Shown here: positions 33,372 through 44,142 of the stretch, one piece after another
Numbering within the stretch: position 1 is the first letter of the stretch
How the letters are laid out: each line of letters opens with the position of its first letter
DNA from: Mytilinidion resinicola
Taxonomy: Eukaryota > Ascomycota > Dothideomycetes > Mytilinidiales > Mytilinidiaceae
Length of the DNA: 64,000 bases
NCBI RefSeq assembly: GCF_010093595.1
Contig: NW_022985449.1
Location: 1,485,145 to 1,549,144, forward strand
Direction of reading: 5' to 3'
Translations under genes and position numbers: made by a program
Notes under the pieces: model-generated
Databases searched by the model: none
What the model saw: only the letters and a program-made list of their open reading frames with translations
What the model was told of the DNA's origin: nothing

Positions 33372-34199
33372 AGCCGTCGCTGTGCTGATTCGTGCGGTCT
33401 GAGAACGGCGGAAGGCTGAGCGCAAAGGAGCGTGCTGGCGGGCGCCAACGATAGCGTGTGCCGAGAAGAAGCGATTAGGTAGGCGTATGCAGGCTGACGG
33501 TGAATTGTAGGTAGCGCAAGGGCGCTGAAGGAGGGTGACGATGGACGAGGCAGGGCTGCGGAGAGATTCTCTGGCGGCGAAGATGACACGGCCAAGGAGC
33601 ATCCAGAGAGTCAGGGCAAGGCAGCGACAAGCGACTACCACGGGCGTAGGAGGAGAGACGGGTCTGCAGCAGTGGCAGGCGATGCGAGACCGGAGGGATT
33701 GGCAAATTGATAATGGGGATCGAATTCACCGCTGCCAGATGTCCCCGGGCGGTGCCTGGCTTCAAGCCGCGCAGGGGCCAGGGCCGTGAAGGATTCAAAA
33801 CGTCGCCTAGTCAGCCTTGCTCAGCCTTGCCGTCGTTGCACGGAGCCTCTTGTGATGCCCTAACGGCCTCATCAACTCCACGGTGCTCTAAAGGTCTATA
33901 GCAGAAGCAGGTACAGATAATCCGAATTCGCTAGGTCCACAGGATTTCAGTTTCACGTTCATCTCATCACCATTGTAATATGTTCATGCCAACCAAATGC
34001 TTGATTGTGACTATTTGAGTACGCCAGTGCGATCCAAACATACCAATAGGGCGGTGTAGTATCGCATCGACGGAGTCTTTCCTTTCCAATCACCCCTAGA
34101 GTCCATCTCAAGCTCTCAAATTTGCCAGGAAACCTGAATTTCCCCATGCTGCCTTGATCTGTCGCTCCTTGTCACCGTCAGTCTCAAGCTTCTCCTTCA
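33372..34199. other. Nma111 leader and 3' flank of next gene
   Basis: 33372-33602 is in frame with Nma111 and could encode an Arg/Ser-rich N-terminal extension. From about 33650 to 34199 I see no gene. Confidence 0.55.
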
Positions 34200-34985
34200 T
34201 CATTCACCCAAGTGCAGATTCGCCATCTCGCGAGTTAACGTACCCGGCTTCTCCACTCCTGACTGCTTGAGACGTCGATAGACCTCTTTCTCGCCTTTGT
34301 TCATGAGACATACGAGGAGCGGCTTGAACTCCCCAAGCGACTTGTACTGTTCATCGAACTCGATCATCTGGAGGCCAGCCCTTCTGAGCGCAGCTACCAG
34401 CTGGAAGCCATGGCATACGTGTCTCTTGTGCGTTACGTTCATGCTGCTGAACAGCCTCATGGTCTGAAGACTCTGCGGGAAATCGTCGGCCACCAGATCG
34501 GACATGTCCTCTGTAGAAACCCAAACATTCTTGATCTTGTCGAAGTAGTTGGGCAGCTTTGCGCGCAGTGGCTGTCCGTTCCGGACGCCGGCATCATAGT
34601 GAAGCATGAAGAAGTTCTCCCCGTAGAGGACATCCGTCGCCTCGATATGGATCTGGTGATTGACGCCGAGGATGGCAGGGAAGAGCGGGCTGCGCAGTCG
34701 GCCTCGTTCGTATCGGTACTTGCAGAATCTGGATTTTCCATGAATTTCCCATCCCAGCTGGGTGCGCATGGGCGACAGAACAATGTAGAGGACCGCTTTG
34801 AGGAGATATTGATAGATCTTGCGGCGCATCTCCAACGGAAGTCTCATGAACGGGGGAAGTGTTGGCGGCGCATCTGGATATTCGCGCGTTAGTCTGCTGG
34901 TTCTGATTTGATATGTAAACAACAACGTACCATCCAATCTCTCAGCGATGCTCTGCTGAGCGCCCTTGCCGATGCCTGCAGACAT
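34200..34985 (-). CDS. 2EXR/F-box-like fungal protein
   Basis: Exons 34931-34985 and 34200-34873; intron 34874-34930 (GTACGT..CAG, phase 1); 242 aa. The intron could also be read through without a stop, but the splice joins AERLD to DAPPTLPPFMRLPLEMR and both sites are canonical. Motifs: MRLPLEMRRKIYQYLL (LP-x-E-IR-like signature), ILGVNHQIHIEATDVLYGEN around residue 90-110, and a C-terminal alpha-helical part. These are hallmarks of the 2EXR family of Pezizomycotina; the biochemical role is unknown. It shows the same general layout as the product at 5764-6560 but the two are clearly divergent. Confidence 0.75.
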   Translation of the reverse strand: MSAGIGKGAQQSIAERLDGTLLFTYQIRTSRLTREYPDAPPTLPPFMRLPLEMRRKIYQYLLKAVLYIVLSPMRTQLGWEIHGKSRFCKYRYERGRLRSPLFPAILGVNHQIHIEATDVLYGENFFMLHYDAGVRNGQPLRAKLPNYFDKIKNVWVSTEDMSDLVADDFPQSLQTMRLFSSMNVTHKRHVCHGFQLVAALRRAGLQMIEFDEQYKSLGEFKPLLVCLMNKGEKEVYRRLKQSGVEKPGTLTREMANLHLGE

Positions 34986-35412
34986 GTTGTCGTGATTGTC
35001 TTGTAGAGGGGAGTTGGGTGTTGGAGGTTGAAGTGCGTCTAAGCAAGGCCGAGCAGAAGATAAGTAGTATCTGAACTCCGACGGAAGCCTTGATCGGCTT
35101 CCGTCGGATCGATCGTAGGTGAAATTTTGAGAGGTCCATATCGCTTCTAGGGGCCGCGTGACATCTCCAACTTCACCCCCAAGGCTACCATCTCACCCAC
35201 CAATATCTCACTGACCAGCCCAACTTCAAACCTTCATCCTACCACCTCCCGACCCTCCTCCCCATCTACAGCCACAGCTCATCCAACGGCGCTTACCTTG
35301 CTACTCTCCAAGAAATTCTTCGATCTATCACTATAGTAGTTCGTTTTCCCTCGTCTACTTTCGAAAGCTGAAATAGCTGACATGACATAGACAACCGATC
35401 TCAGAAGTCATC
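34986..35412. other. Divergent promoter region
   Basis: Shared 5' flank of the 2EXR-like gene (left) and the small acidic-protein gene (right). No coding sequence is supported; a 65-codon frame at 34942-35139 overlaps the 5' end and is not convincing. Confidence 0.65.
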
Positions 35413-35905
35413 ATGCCTTCTTCAGGACAAGGATGGACCGACAAGGAGAAGGTCAGTATGCTGTCAGTGTACGCAACGAATATGACACTAATAGAAGCTG
35501 TAGCTCGCCTACATCATTATGCTCCTCGACGGCACCTCCATCGACTGGAACAAAGCGCTCATCCCCGAAGGCCGCACCCTGATCGCCTGCCAGAAAATGC
35601 TTCAGCGCACCAAAGAGGCCGTCAAAGTGGAGCTGGCTTACCTCAAGAACGGCAGCAGCAGTACCAACGCCACCAACGCAACCAATTCCAAAAGCGCTGG
35701 AACCAAGCGCAGTGCCCCAAAGCTGAACGCTGGCAAGAAGAAGATCGCTGGAGACGAGAACGGCAGCAAGAAGGGACAGAAGCGTACCCAGAGCGTCCAG
35801 GAAGACGACGACGAAGATATCGACTATTTCGTGACTAAGAAGATCAAGATCGAGCCCAAGTATGATGAGGTGGAGGAGCAGGACATCGTGGATGATGTCG
35901 TCTGA
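35413..35905 (+). CDS. Small acidic/basic nuclear-type protein, unknown function
   Basis: Exons 35413-35451 and 35504-35905; intron 35452-35503 (GTCAGT..TAG, CTAAT branch site); 146 aa. The splice joins GWTDKEK to LAYIIMLLDGTSIDWNKA, giving the W-[ST]-D-K-[DE]-[KR]-LAYL opening of a family of small fungal proteins, followed by PEGRTLIACQKMLQRTK, a helix-turn-helix-like element distantly reminiscent of Myb/SANT modules. The rest is low-complexity: NGSSSTNATNATN, Lys-rich (KRSAPKLNAGKKK) and then acidic (EDDDEDIDYF; EVEEQDIVDD). It is likely nuclear. A DNA- or chromatin-related role is inferred from composition only. Confidence 0.72.
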
Positions 35906-36297
35906 ACGCACATGATACACGCCCCAGCTTCGCCTGTGTTCCTCGATGACTTCTTTCCCGGCTAGCGCTGTCAACGGCCCCTCAAACGGCTATGGAGATT
36001 TTTGAACTGCAAGCGTTCTGGCGCAGCATTGGGTATCTGATTTGGATGGGATATGGCGTTATCTGGGCCCGACTTGACTTGCCAGACAGTTACAGCAACG
36101 CAGCAGGAAGGCGTTTGCAATCCTAGCTAGTCTTCAGCGGAATAAGAGATGAATGAAAATGACTATGAAACTTGGATTTTGAACATCATGACATGGATGA
36201 TTCCTGAAAGACTTGATCTATGACCTATCTTTTGATACCAGGCTGATTCCACCGCTCCAAACGCCAAACACCACCCATGCGCCCCACCCCCTCCCAT
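35906..36297. other. Convergent 3' flanks
   Basis: 3' untranslated sequence of the small acidic-protein gene and of AP-2 sigma. No gene. Confidence 0.75.
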
Positions 36298-37051
36298 CTA
36301 CTCCAACTTATCCAAATGCACCAACCTCGTCAGCACAACCTGCTTACTCGTCTCCTCGATCTCGCCCGCCAGGAACACCTCATCGAGAATCGCATACACC
36401 TATACCACCCCCACAATGATTAGCCCTGGGTGCGTGGGGGTTCTGGGTGGGTGCGTGGGAAGCCCCTTCCTTCACACACCTTATAAAAATTAAACACCAA
36501 ATCCAACTCGCACACGTTCCCGAAAAACGCATCCAGCACCTCGACAAAGAAATGTATAGCTTCTAGATACGCGAGCTCGTTGTCGTTGGTGTCGACGCAC
36601 GCGCAGAAGAACAGCCCCGCGTACCGCCGGTACACGATCTTGGACGTGTTGCGGAACTCGACGAAGTTGGATTGGTGCTTTTGGTCGCGCGGCGCGATGA
36701 GGCGGTGCACCTGGGCGGTGTTAGAGGTGAGGGGTGGGTGGAGGGGAGGTGGTGGTGGGTTGGGGTATGGGAGGGAGGGTCGGGATTGGGGGGCGGTGAA
36801 GGGGGTGCGTACCTCGCCCTTTAATTTCACTTTCTCTTCATCCTGTGTACTTGTTAGTATCTTGTGAGTGTGGGGAGGGGAGGGGGGAGGGGGGAGGGGG
36901 GAGAGGGAGCTTACGCTGTACGGCGCATACCACTTCGCGAGACGAGTCTTGCCTCTGGGGACTGTTAGCACGCCTGCAATGCGACGTTGGGATTTCGAGG
37001 GTAGCGGTGGGCATACTGCCGGTTCTGGATGAGGATGAATGACAGCACCAT
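36298..37051 (-). CDS. APS2: AP-2 adaptor complex sigma subunit
   Basis: Five exons: 37017-37051, 36915-36954, 36813-36842, 36480-36710 and 36298-36399; introns 36955-37016, 36843-36914, 36711-36812 and 36400-36479; 145 aa. The product begins [20 protein letters not shown] and continues [10 protein letters not shown] (a 30-nt microexon), [40 protein letters not shown] and [20 protein letters not shown], ending VHLDKLE-stop. Length and motifs are those of the sigma-2 small chain of the clathrin adaptor, which works in endocytosis at the plasma membrane and forms part of the dileucine-signal pocket. AP-1 sigma is the main alternative, but the [13 protein letters not shown] and FNFYKVYAILDE forms favour AP-2. 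Confidence 0.93.
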
Positions 37052-37669
37052 CTTTGCTGGTGGTCAGTCGCTGGGAGTCCGGAGAGGTCGGCGTTCGTTC
37101 GTCGTTCGCGGGCGGCGCGCTGCACTCCGCAATGCAGATGGAAAAGCGCCAAGACTTCTGCACTCGAGAGGGATGCAGGTGGAATTAGCAGGGAAGACCC
37201 GGTCCAGGGGTAATTGAGCGGTGAAAAGCTTCGCTTTGACTTATGCATCTTTTCGGTTTATCCAGCGAATGGTGAAAAAGGAGGGTTTCCCTGCAAAATT
37301 CACAATAGAGGGCCCGATCGATTGGGAGTGAACACCATAGAATCAATCACACGAGCCTTAGGAACCCAATTATACATCACATGAACATGCGAAAGACGAT
37401 CTTCGCACAATGTTCCTTGCACGGAAATCAATTCACCTCAAGCTACAGTACTATGCAAGTCCATTCACTCTTTTGAAATGTCTCTTCCAGCTTCCTTTTG
37501 ATATGCGGATCCACCCCAGACGACAAGAATGTAGGCCAATCAAAAGCGTTAACATCCGCTCCGATTTGCCCACTTTAGATTTGTACACTTCTCCACACCC
37601 TTCTTGATAAGCCAGCATACCTCAGACAGTGGCGAGCAGGAGTGGACAGACTTCTGTCCAGGCACCGCA
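37052..37669. other. Intergenic, AP-2 sigma promoter side
   Basis: No gene seen. Left part is the promoter of AP-2 sigma, right part the 3' flank of the rhodopsin-fold gene. Confidence 0.65.
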
Positions 37670-39427
37670 CTATACAAACTCATCCCGATACTGCGCAAAC
37701 AAATCCTTACTCGGGATAGCCGCAGCCCGATACTGCGCGAAGATTTCCCCATGGTCTTTTGGTGGCGGTGGAGGCCCATACTTCCCAGCCACATACCTTT
37801 CATACACCTCCACATCCATTGCCGTATTTGTGTATCTCGGGGACTCGAATGCTTCAGTCGCCCAATCGGGTATCTCAAGTACCTGAGGGTCCGATATCAC
37901 CAGTGGTCTTTGGCTATTGACCCGTTTCAACTGCATGGATCGCTTGAAACGCTCGGGCAGAATGCTCCCACTACGGCTGGAAACCACTGAGTTGGCCAGC
38001 GTCCTGCTCTCCTGGTTTGGGCGGCTAAAAGGCGTGGCGAGCTGTCGGGGTGCGAAGACTTTGAGAGACGGTGCACAGGCGCAGATGATTGCGAATTGGC
38101 ATTCGAGCTGAGAGGAAACGAATACGTCGAAGCCATGCCCTGGTTGCGGTTAGAAGGAGACATTGCGTGGTTATGGCGTCGCGGCTTACAAGTAACGTCT
38201 GCTAAAGGGCTATCGGCAAGCTGAGAAAGCTGTATTGATCTCGCGATACCTGCTCCAGTCACTCTAGACGAGAATTAGCGTGAACTCCGAATTCGCGATG
38301 TAGAAAGACCTACAATAGAGCCATCGTGAGAATGACACAGAGGCCGATCTTCTCCCTCCTCTGCATTTCTAGATGCCAAATAAGACCGGCGGAAAGCACG
38401 ACCGTATAGAAGTCAGAGAATGCTCCCAGAGCTCCCATTAACGGATTCATGACATGGCTGCTGGTGCACTGATACGCCTTCGAGTAGGCAGGATCGAAAG
38501 ATTTCCAATATGCCTCGGTGGGACGACAAACTAGAACCAAGAAGAAGAGGAATACAAAGGTGTAAGTGGTTATGAAGCCTATAGCGACCCATATGATCCA
38601 CTTCCATTCTTTGCTAATAGCATCCACGCCCAGACGGCGGTAGAAGCAAAGAATGGAGATTTTGGTGAAACAAGTGCTAAGGAGGAATGCGCCTTCACTA
38701 AGCCAGCTGGTCAATGCGGAGGTCAGCGAAAGATACATCTTGGTTAGAATTGGGTAAGTACCAGAACTGAGTCACTGAAAGACGTCGGTTCGTTATCCCA
38801 GATATGGCGGTCAAAGCCAAACCGTATGGTTCCTGTTCACATGGGTTAATGAGATGTCAGATACCATTCGCAGGTTGGCTGCGAATTGACATCATCGCTC
38901 CGAATTCGTCAAGGCCCTCAGAGTACGGAAGCGGCTGTAGCCCAAGTACACGCAAGAGCTCAGCTATTGTGATCTTATGAGACCGGAAAGCACGAATACT
39001 GCGAGAGAGCTAAAGCACTCCTAGCGGCGTAGTTCATACAATATTCCAGGTTATGCAAATACAGAGATGGGGTTGGGATGCTTCGCTGAAGAGCCTGGGC
39101 AAAATTTGAGGAAATAGCTTACTTACCGAGGACGCACAGCGTTGTGAAAAGAGAGGCAAAGAGCTGCAGATGTCAGCTAGATCTAATTTTCAGCAAAAAT
39201 AGACGGTTGCTCACCCAAGCAATAAATATGAACGCATCGTCGATGCCTGGCGAGCCACCGCGCCGCAAGGAGTTGGAAAATAATCGAGTTGCAAATACCA
39301 ATGTAGTAATGCATTGAAGAAGGAGGCCAAATACAGGAAACCAAGTTCTCCTCTCCGGGTTAATATTGTCAAGTGCGGGCCATTGCGAAGTAGCATTTAT
39401 GGAAATAGCGCGAAGATAGATCACCAT
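37670..39427 (-). CDS. Fungal rhodopsin-fold (Pth11-like) integral membrane protein
   Basis: Exons 39215-39427, 39127-39163, 38762-38832, 38314-38738, 38190-38263 and 37670-38139, about 429 aa. Introns are 39164-39214, 38833-39126 (294 nt, unusually long), a 23-nt gap at 38739-38761, 38264-38313 and 38140-38189. Seven hydrophobic helices can be followed: FPVFGLLLQCITTLVFATRL, DDAFIFIAWLFASLFTTLCV, (TIRFGFDRHIWD loop), FLLSTCFTKISILCFYRRL, WIIWVAIGFITTYTFVFLFF, MGALGAFSDFYTVVLSAGLI, IGLCVILTMALLVTGAGIAR and SSQLECQFAIICACAPSLKV. Cys residues in CRPTEAYW and YQCTSSHV fit the conserved loop disulfide. The tail ends PPPPPKDHGEIFAQYR. Related proteins include putative G-protein-coupled receptors of unknown ligand. 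The 23-nt gap is too short for a normal intron, so the model may be broken there. Confidence 0.75.
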
Positions 39428-42400
39428 CGTAGAGACAACACAAATAGAATAAAACCTTGAAGAAGCTTGGACATTTGAGCCGGCGAGGGGAAAGGCTGAG
39501 GTATAAGACGATAATCTTAATTACCCCAGGAAATAGCGACTGAGTACCGAAGGCACGGAAACGAAGGGGACGGGGCGGGTAATAATGAATGCTTGAATAT
39601 CGCCCTTCATGTGGCAATCCCATGGGTTGCGTCTACTGACAACACCCCGAAACCCAGACGGTCGATCATCGCGTGGTGTGGGGAAGGGATCAAAGCAAGG
39701 GGATTCTGTACTAGGTTAGTGCCAGGCAGGCGTGCAGCCTAGGTGTACCATGGATACAATCATGCATCATAGCCTACAATAGTGTGGCAGCCTAGTAGTC
39801 CAGTTAAGGTTAAGTCTGTGTTGCAGCAACTGAAAACTGTTATGTCTAAGTCTTCCACCTGAGGGACTGTGCCTTGCTTTTGGGCTTGGCCCTCTTCGTG
39901 AAGTAGCCCGCTTTCCATATATGCAAGCATTCTAAGGAGATTGTCGAGGGCTGTCGTGTGCGGCGATAACTCCCGGTGTGAGACTCATCGAACGGTAAAT
40001 CTGTTCCACTGTCCCTGGAGCTTCACAGTACATGAGTTGAACTATCCTCGTGATGGAAAAGAACGGAATTGGAATACATGCCGAATATTCGACGAATCAA
40101 CATGGAACTCACTCCTCCCTATGTCTAAGACATTTTTTTTGATTGGGTCGTAGGAAACTCAGGCCATGAACAACGCTGATATGTTGCATGAAATTACCGA
40201 ACAAAGCCATAATTTTTTTTGGCTTCAGGGTATGAAGGCACATGAGATTGGTTAGCTGAGGCATCAATTGTTGCTAGACCCTGTATCTTCCGTTATGCGG
40301 TCAACTTCTTCTGACAGTTCGTCGGTTACCGTTTACTGTGGATGCTTTCGAAATGGAGCGCTTCTGCTTTAACGTGCTGTTAAAACAGGCTGGGTCACTA
40401 ACGGCTACAACGTCGATTAGCTGATGAAATTCAATGGACTGGTTGAGTTTTGCAACTCAGTCCTTTGAGGAGCCCTGTGAAGTCGTCTGGTTAACGGCCG
40501 AGGTTGAGAGGTGACGAGTAGGACAAGAGTGAATGTTCTGGCGGTGAGCGATCCCGTGAGTTGGTGGCTGTATTTGGAAGAGGGAGCCTGACCGTTGATC
40601 CGCGTCAGCGCTGGGGTTTGATGCAGCCAAGCTGTCACGAAACCTGCAAATCTTGGGACTTGCCGAGAGGTCTAGCGATCGTGGCTCTTGCGGGTTTCTA
40701 ATAAGTCTTCTTGAGGCTATCCAAAAGGTACGCAAGGCCCTGAATAGGAGCGCAACTGATGAGATAAGAACATAATGACGACACATTGGGTCTAAAACGA
40801 GAACTACTTGGTCTACATCTATTTGACAGAATGTGCGTGACGAATTGCACGAGTGAAGGGAAGTGTCTTGCACATGGCTTGAGAACATGGCTGCTGGAGG
40901 AAATGGAGAGGGGGGAGCTGATCCCGGACAAGATGGGATGAGTAGGAGACGGGTTAGAAAGACGCAAGGATAGAGCACGAGAAGCCCGGCATGAAGAGGC
41001 GTCTAGTGAGGTTTGAGGTCTTTCCCCGCATCAAGTGGAGGTTGTGACAGACTCTCGGGACCGCCACGTGCAATCGAATTGCCGGCAAGGGGAACCAGGG
41101 TGGATTGACCGCCCTTCGCAATCTTCACACCATCTTGTTCAATGCCTCCTGTTCCTGTCTCACAATTTGTTTTTGCTGAAAGTCAACTCTTCGATCTGAT
41201 GAGTTGTTACAATAATCAGGGTTGGTGCACGTGATCGTACGGAACGTCCCGCACGCAAAGCACTCTTTCTAAAACGCGCTAGGCCGGATGACTTTGCTGA
41301 GGCGCCTCCCGTCAGTGAGCTGGCCTTGAAGCCTTCACCTTGTATACCGAGGAGAAGTTACAGGCTGCGCTGCAGCTTATCAGCAACTCGTAGCAACAGA
41401 GCCTTAGAACACGTCGATACGGAGGAAAGCGTGAAAGTGCAACGATCAAGGGAAATTTGAGTCTGAACATGCGGTCAAAGATGCAGCCCGTTCCGGCCAC
41501 CAAACGCCGCAGCTAGTACACACAAAGCCACCGGCGAAGAAAATGAACGTATTTCCCCATTCGACACGGATGCCATGTTGTTGTCCCTCCAGTGATCGGA
41601 ATGATTAGTCCGTAAAGGACGGACCGATGACCAGACAGTGATGATGTCAAGCTTTATACAAGAGCACCGCACGAGTGCCAATGTGATGATACTTTTGTAT
41701 CTGCGACTGGTAGGGGCGGAGTTTCAGAGCCCGAAATTTCGGCCTCAGTCAGCGATATTCGACGTAGTCCTTCGACATGGACACTACATCTACGTCTTTT
41801 GGCAGATTTCAAGTCAATTGCCTTACCTCATATTGCTTTTCTAGGTTGTCCCATGCAGCTCGCCAGCTTCATTTCGAAATAGCCACTCTCTGCCCCTAAT
41901 ATTGAATGGGCTTTCCAGCACGTGGTCCCTTGCAATTCGTTGGCGGTGTATCTACCCGGGTATAATGCATCTTAGCAGTCGCATTCCAAGCTACGAGCAA
42001 GATGAATGCTAGCAGTTCTTTCGTCCTCAAGTTTTCCAAGGCTCCTAGGTCGAGTGTTGGATGTTGGGGGGAGAGACTCCTTCCGGACCGCGTATTGAAG
42101 GCTGATACTGGCGTATTCGGGGATGCGATCTTGCTTCTTGTGGGCCTCATGGTATCTATAATGGAAGGGGACCTTGGGTTGTGCTGAGTGATGCTGGGTG
42201 GATGTTGGATGGGAGGTATCGATTCGTCGAGTGGTGATTTCTTTTCGGTCGGCCACCCCGAGGAGGTCGCGAATGCACAGCGCAGTTGGACAGGGAGAAT
42301 CAGCCCACTGCGTGCAAGCCTCTTCTACAGCCGCCCTGGTGGTGGTGACTGCTTGTCCAGCAGAATCGAGATGTTGGGATGAGGTGAAAATTTTCGCGCA

Positions 42401-44142
42401 GCGGTTTCGGACGAGGATGCGCCCTCCAGTCCCCACGCGTCGTGAGACACGCTGGGGAGGTGACACGAGAGAGATGAGGTGCATAGTTTGACGTTAGGGG
42501 GGAACGGGGCTATCCCACTTCGTGTCCAGGCGCGGAGGGTCTTCAAGCCACAGCCGAACCACGCCTTACCAATGTTCCAGACAAATCCCCCCGCCCTCAG
42601 GCCGCTTGACCGAACGTATTTGCATCACGGCGTGCGGGCTGCTAGCCCCGCGAAGCGACGAATCCCGCCAGCATCGCCGTAATCCGCATCAGCACTGGTG
42701 CTCCACGAGAGAACGGGACCATGCAGGGAAGCAGCGAAGAAGCTTTCCGAACAACCACCTGTGAACGAAAGAGCCAAGAAGAAGCGAACCGTGACAACCG
42801 CCATTTCGGTACTCAAGATCATACGAACGCCTGGTTCTGGGTCTGGCCGTCTGCTGCCGACTCGACGCCGCGCAGCGTGACTGGGCCTTGGCGTGGTTTA
42901 GTGTATCTCTCGCTCGACTACATTCACCTCGCCTTGTCATCCCCTGGACGCTCGCGTGACGCCGACCCTGATCCTGACTTCGCAACGGGCTCTCAGTGGT
43001 TTCTCAGCTGCTCTAGAGCTGCACCTGTGTTCCAAATCGCAGCATCGCCCGGGGCCCTGCAGATATGGCAATCCAACATTCATTCACGTGCTTACGAAAT
43101 TTTTGTCCTGTTCTGCTGTTCGACGGTGCACCTTTGTAAGCATACTCCGAGTACTATTACTGCCATCTGACGGCACACCGCACGTCATCACTACGGCTCC
43201 GAGGGCCATTCGATGCTCTCGATGCTCTTACGCTTCAGAAGAGCAGCATGGGCTTGGCATCGATGCTCTCCGCCATCTGCAAACACGTCCTTATCTCTGC
43301 ACCCAAACGGCGGGCCATGGTTCGCTCGTCGTCAACGAAGTCAGTCTTGGCAGCACCCTCCTGGCGGGGACGTCGCGTGAAAGCTGGGCATTCGAGCTGT
43401 TCTCAGTACGCAAAATCGGCTAGTAGCCAATTGCAGCGCTGGCGGGCGGCCTTGCGTAAGGAGGTGATCAACGAAAACGCCCAAAGATAAGGACCCGCCC
43501 AACGCCAGTCCCGCGCCAAGGCCTCCGCCGGCGAGACCTCGATGCCGCTGCGCTCTGGGGAAGCCTGTCGAGGCGCTGGGAGCTGCAACAGCGCGCCCTG
43601 TCAGCAGCGTGGCTGCACTTGGGGGTCGAGGGGCTCGTCTGCAGGCGTGGAGGTGGCCGCAAAAGTTTTCCTGCATGTCGCAGTGTGTCTGGCCGGCCGG
43701 AACTCCCACTTGGGGCTGACGACATGGTTTCAGGGCCGCCGCCATTGGGCCATCGGCCAAGGGACCGCAATACAGACTGACGCCAGGCTGATCCGATCCC
43801 CGAAAAGCAAAGGACTTCAAGATCTGTACGATGCTGCCGGCGCGACCCCACGTCGTCGTGGGAAGCTCCAGCTCGCCTAGTTTATTTTGCCGGAGCAGGG
43901 GGGGATGCTGCTGGGCTGAACCAGGGCGATAAGCTGGTGAGCCCCATGCTGTGGAAAGCATCATAAACTTAAAAGCCGCCGGGACTGCTGTGTCGATCCA
44001 GGCCAGCAACTTCTGCCATTCTTATACTCAGTGCAGCCCTTCTCGCTGCCCTCACTCCTTGTCCAAGGCTTCTCACCCTTTCGTCCCGCCTCGTTGATAC
44101 TTCTCTTGTAATACACAGCTCTCTCGAGCACCCTCCTTAAAC
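39428..44142. other. 4.7-kb gene-poor stretch upstream of the ammonium transporter
   Basis: No gene is supported on either strand; open frames of 60-220 codons overlap each other and lack domains or splice partners. CACGTG occurs near 41066 and 41230. The last kilobase is probably the promoter of the ammonium transporter, with a pyrimidine-rich leader from about 44030. Confidence 0.5.

Noticed and set aside
34874..34930. Reading the 34200-34985 gene as a single exon
   Set aside because: The frame is open through this stretch, but GTACGT..CAG with a CTAAC branch site gives the family-like N-terminus.
34942..35139. 65-codon minus-strand frame before the second 2EXR gene
   Set aside because: It overlaps the start of the supported gene in another frame and has no homologous motif.
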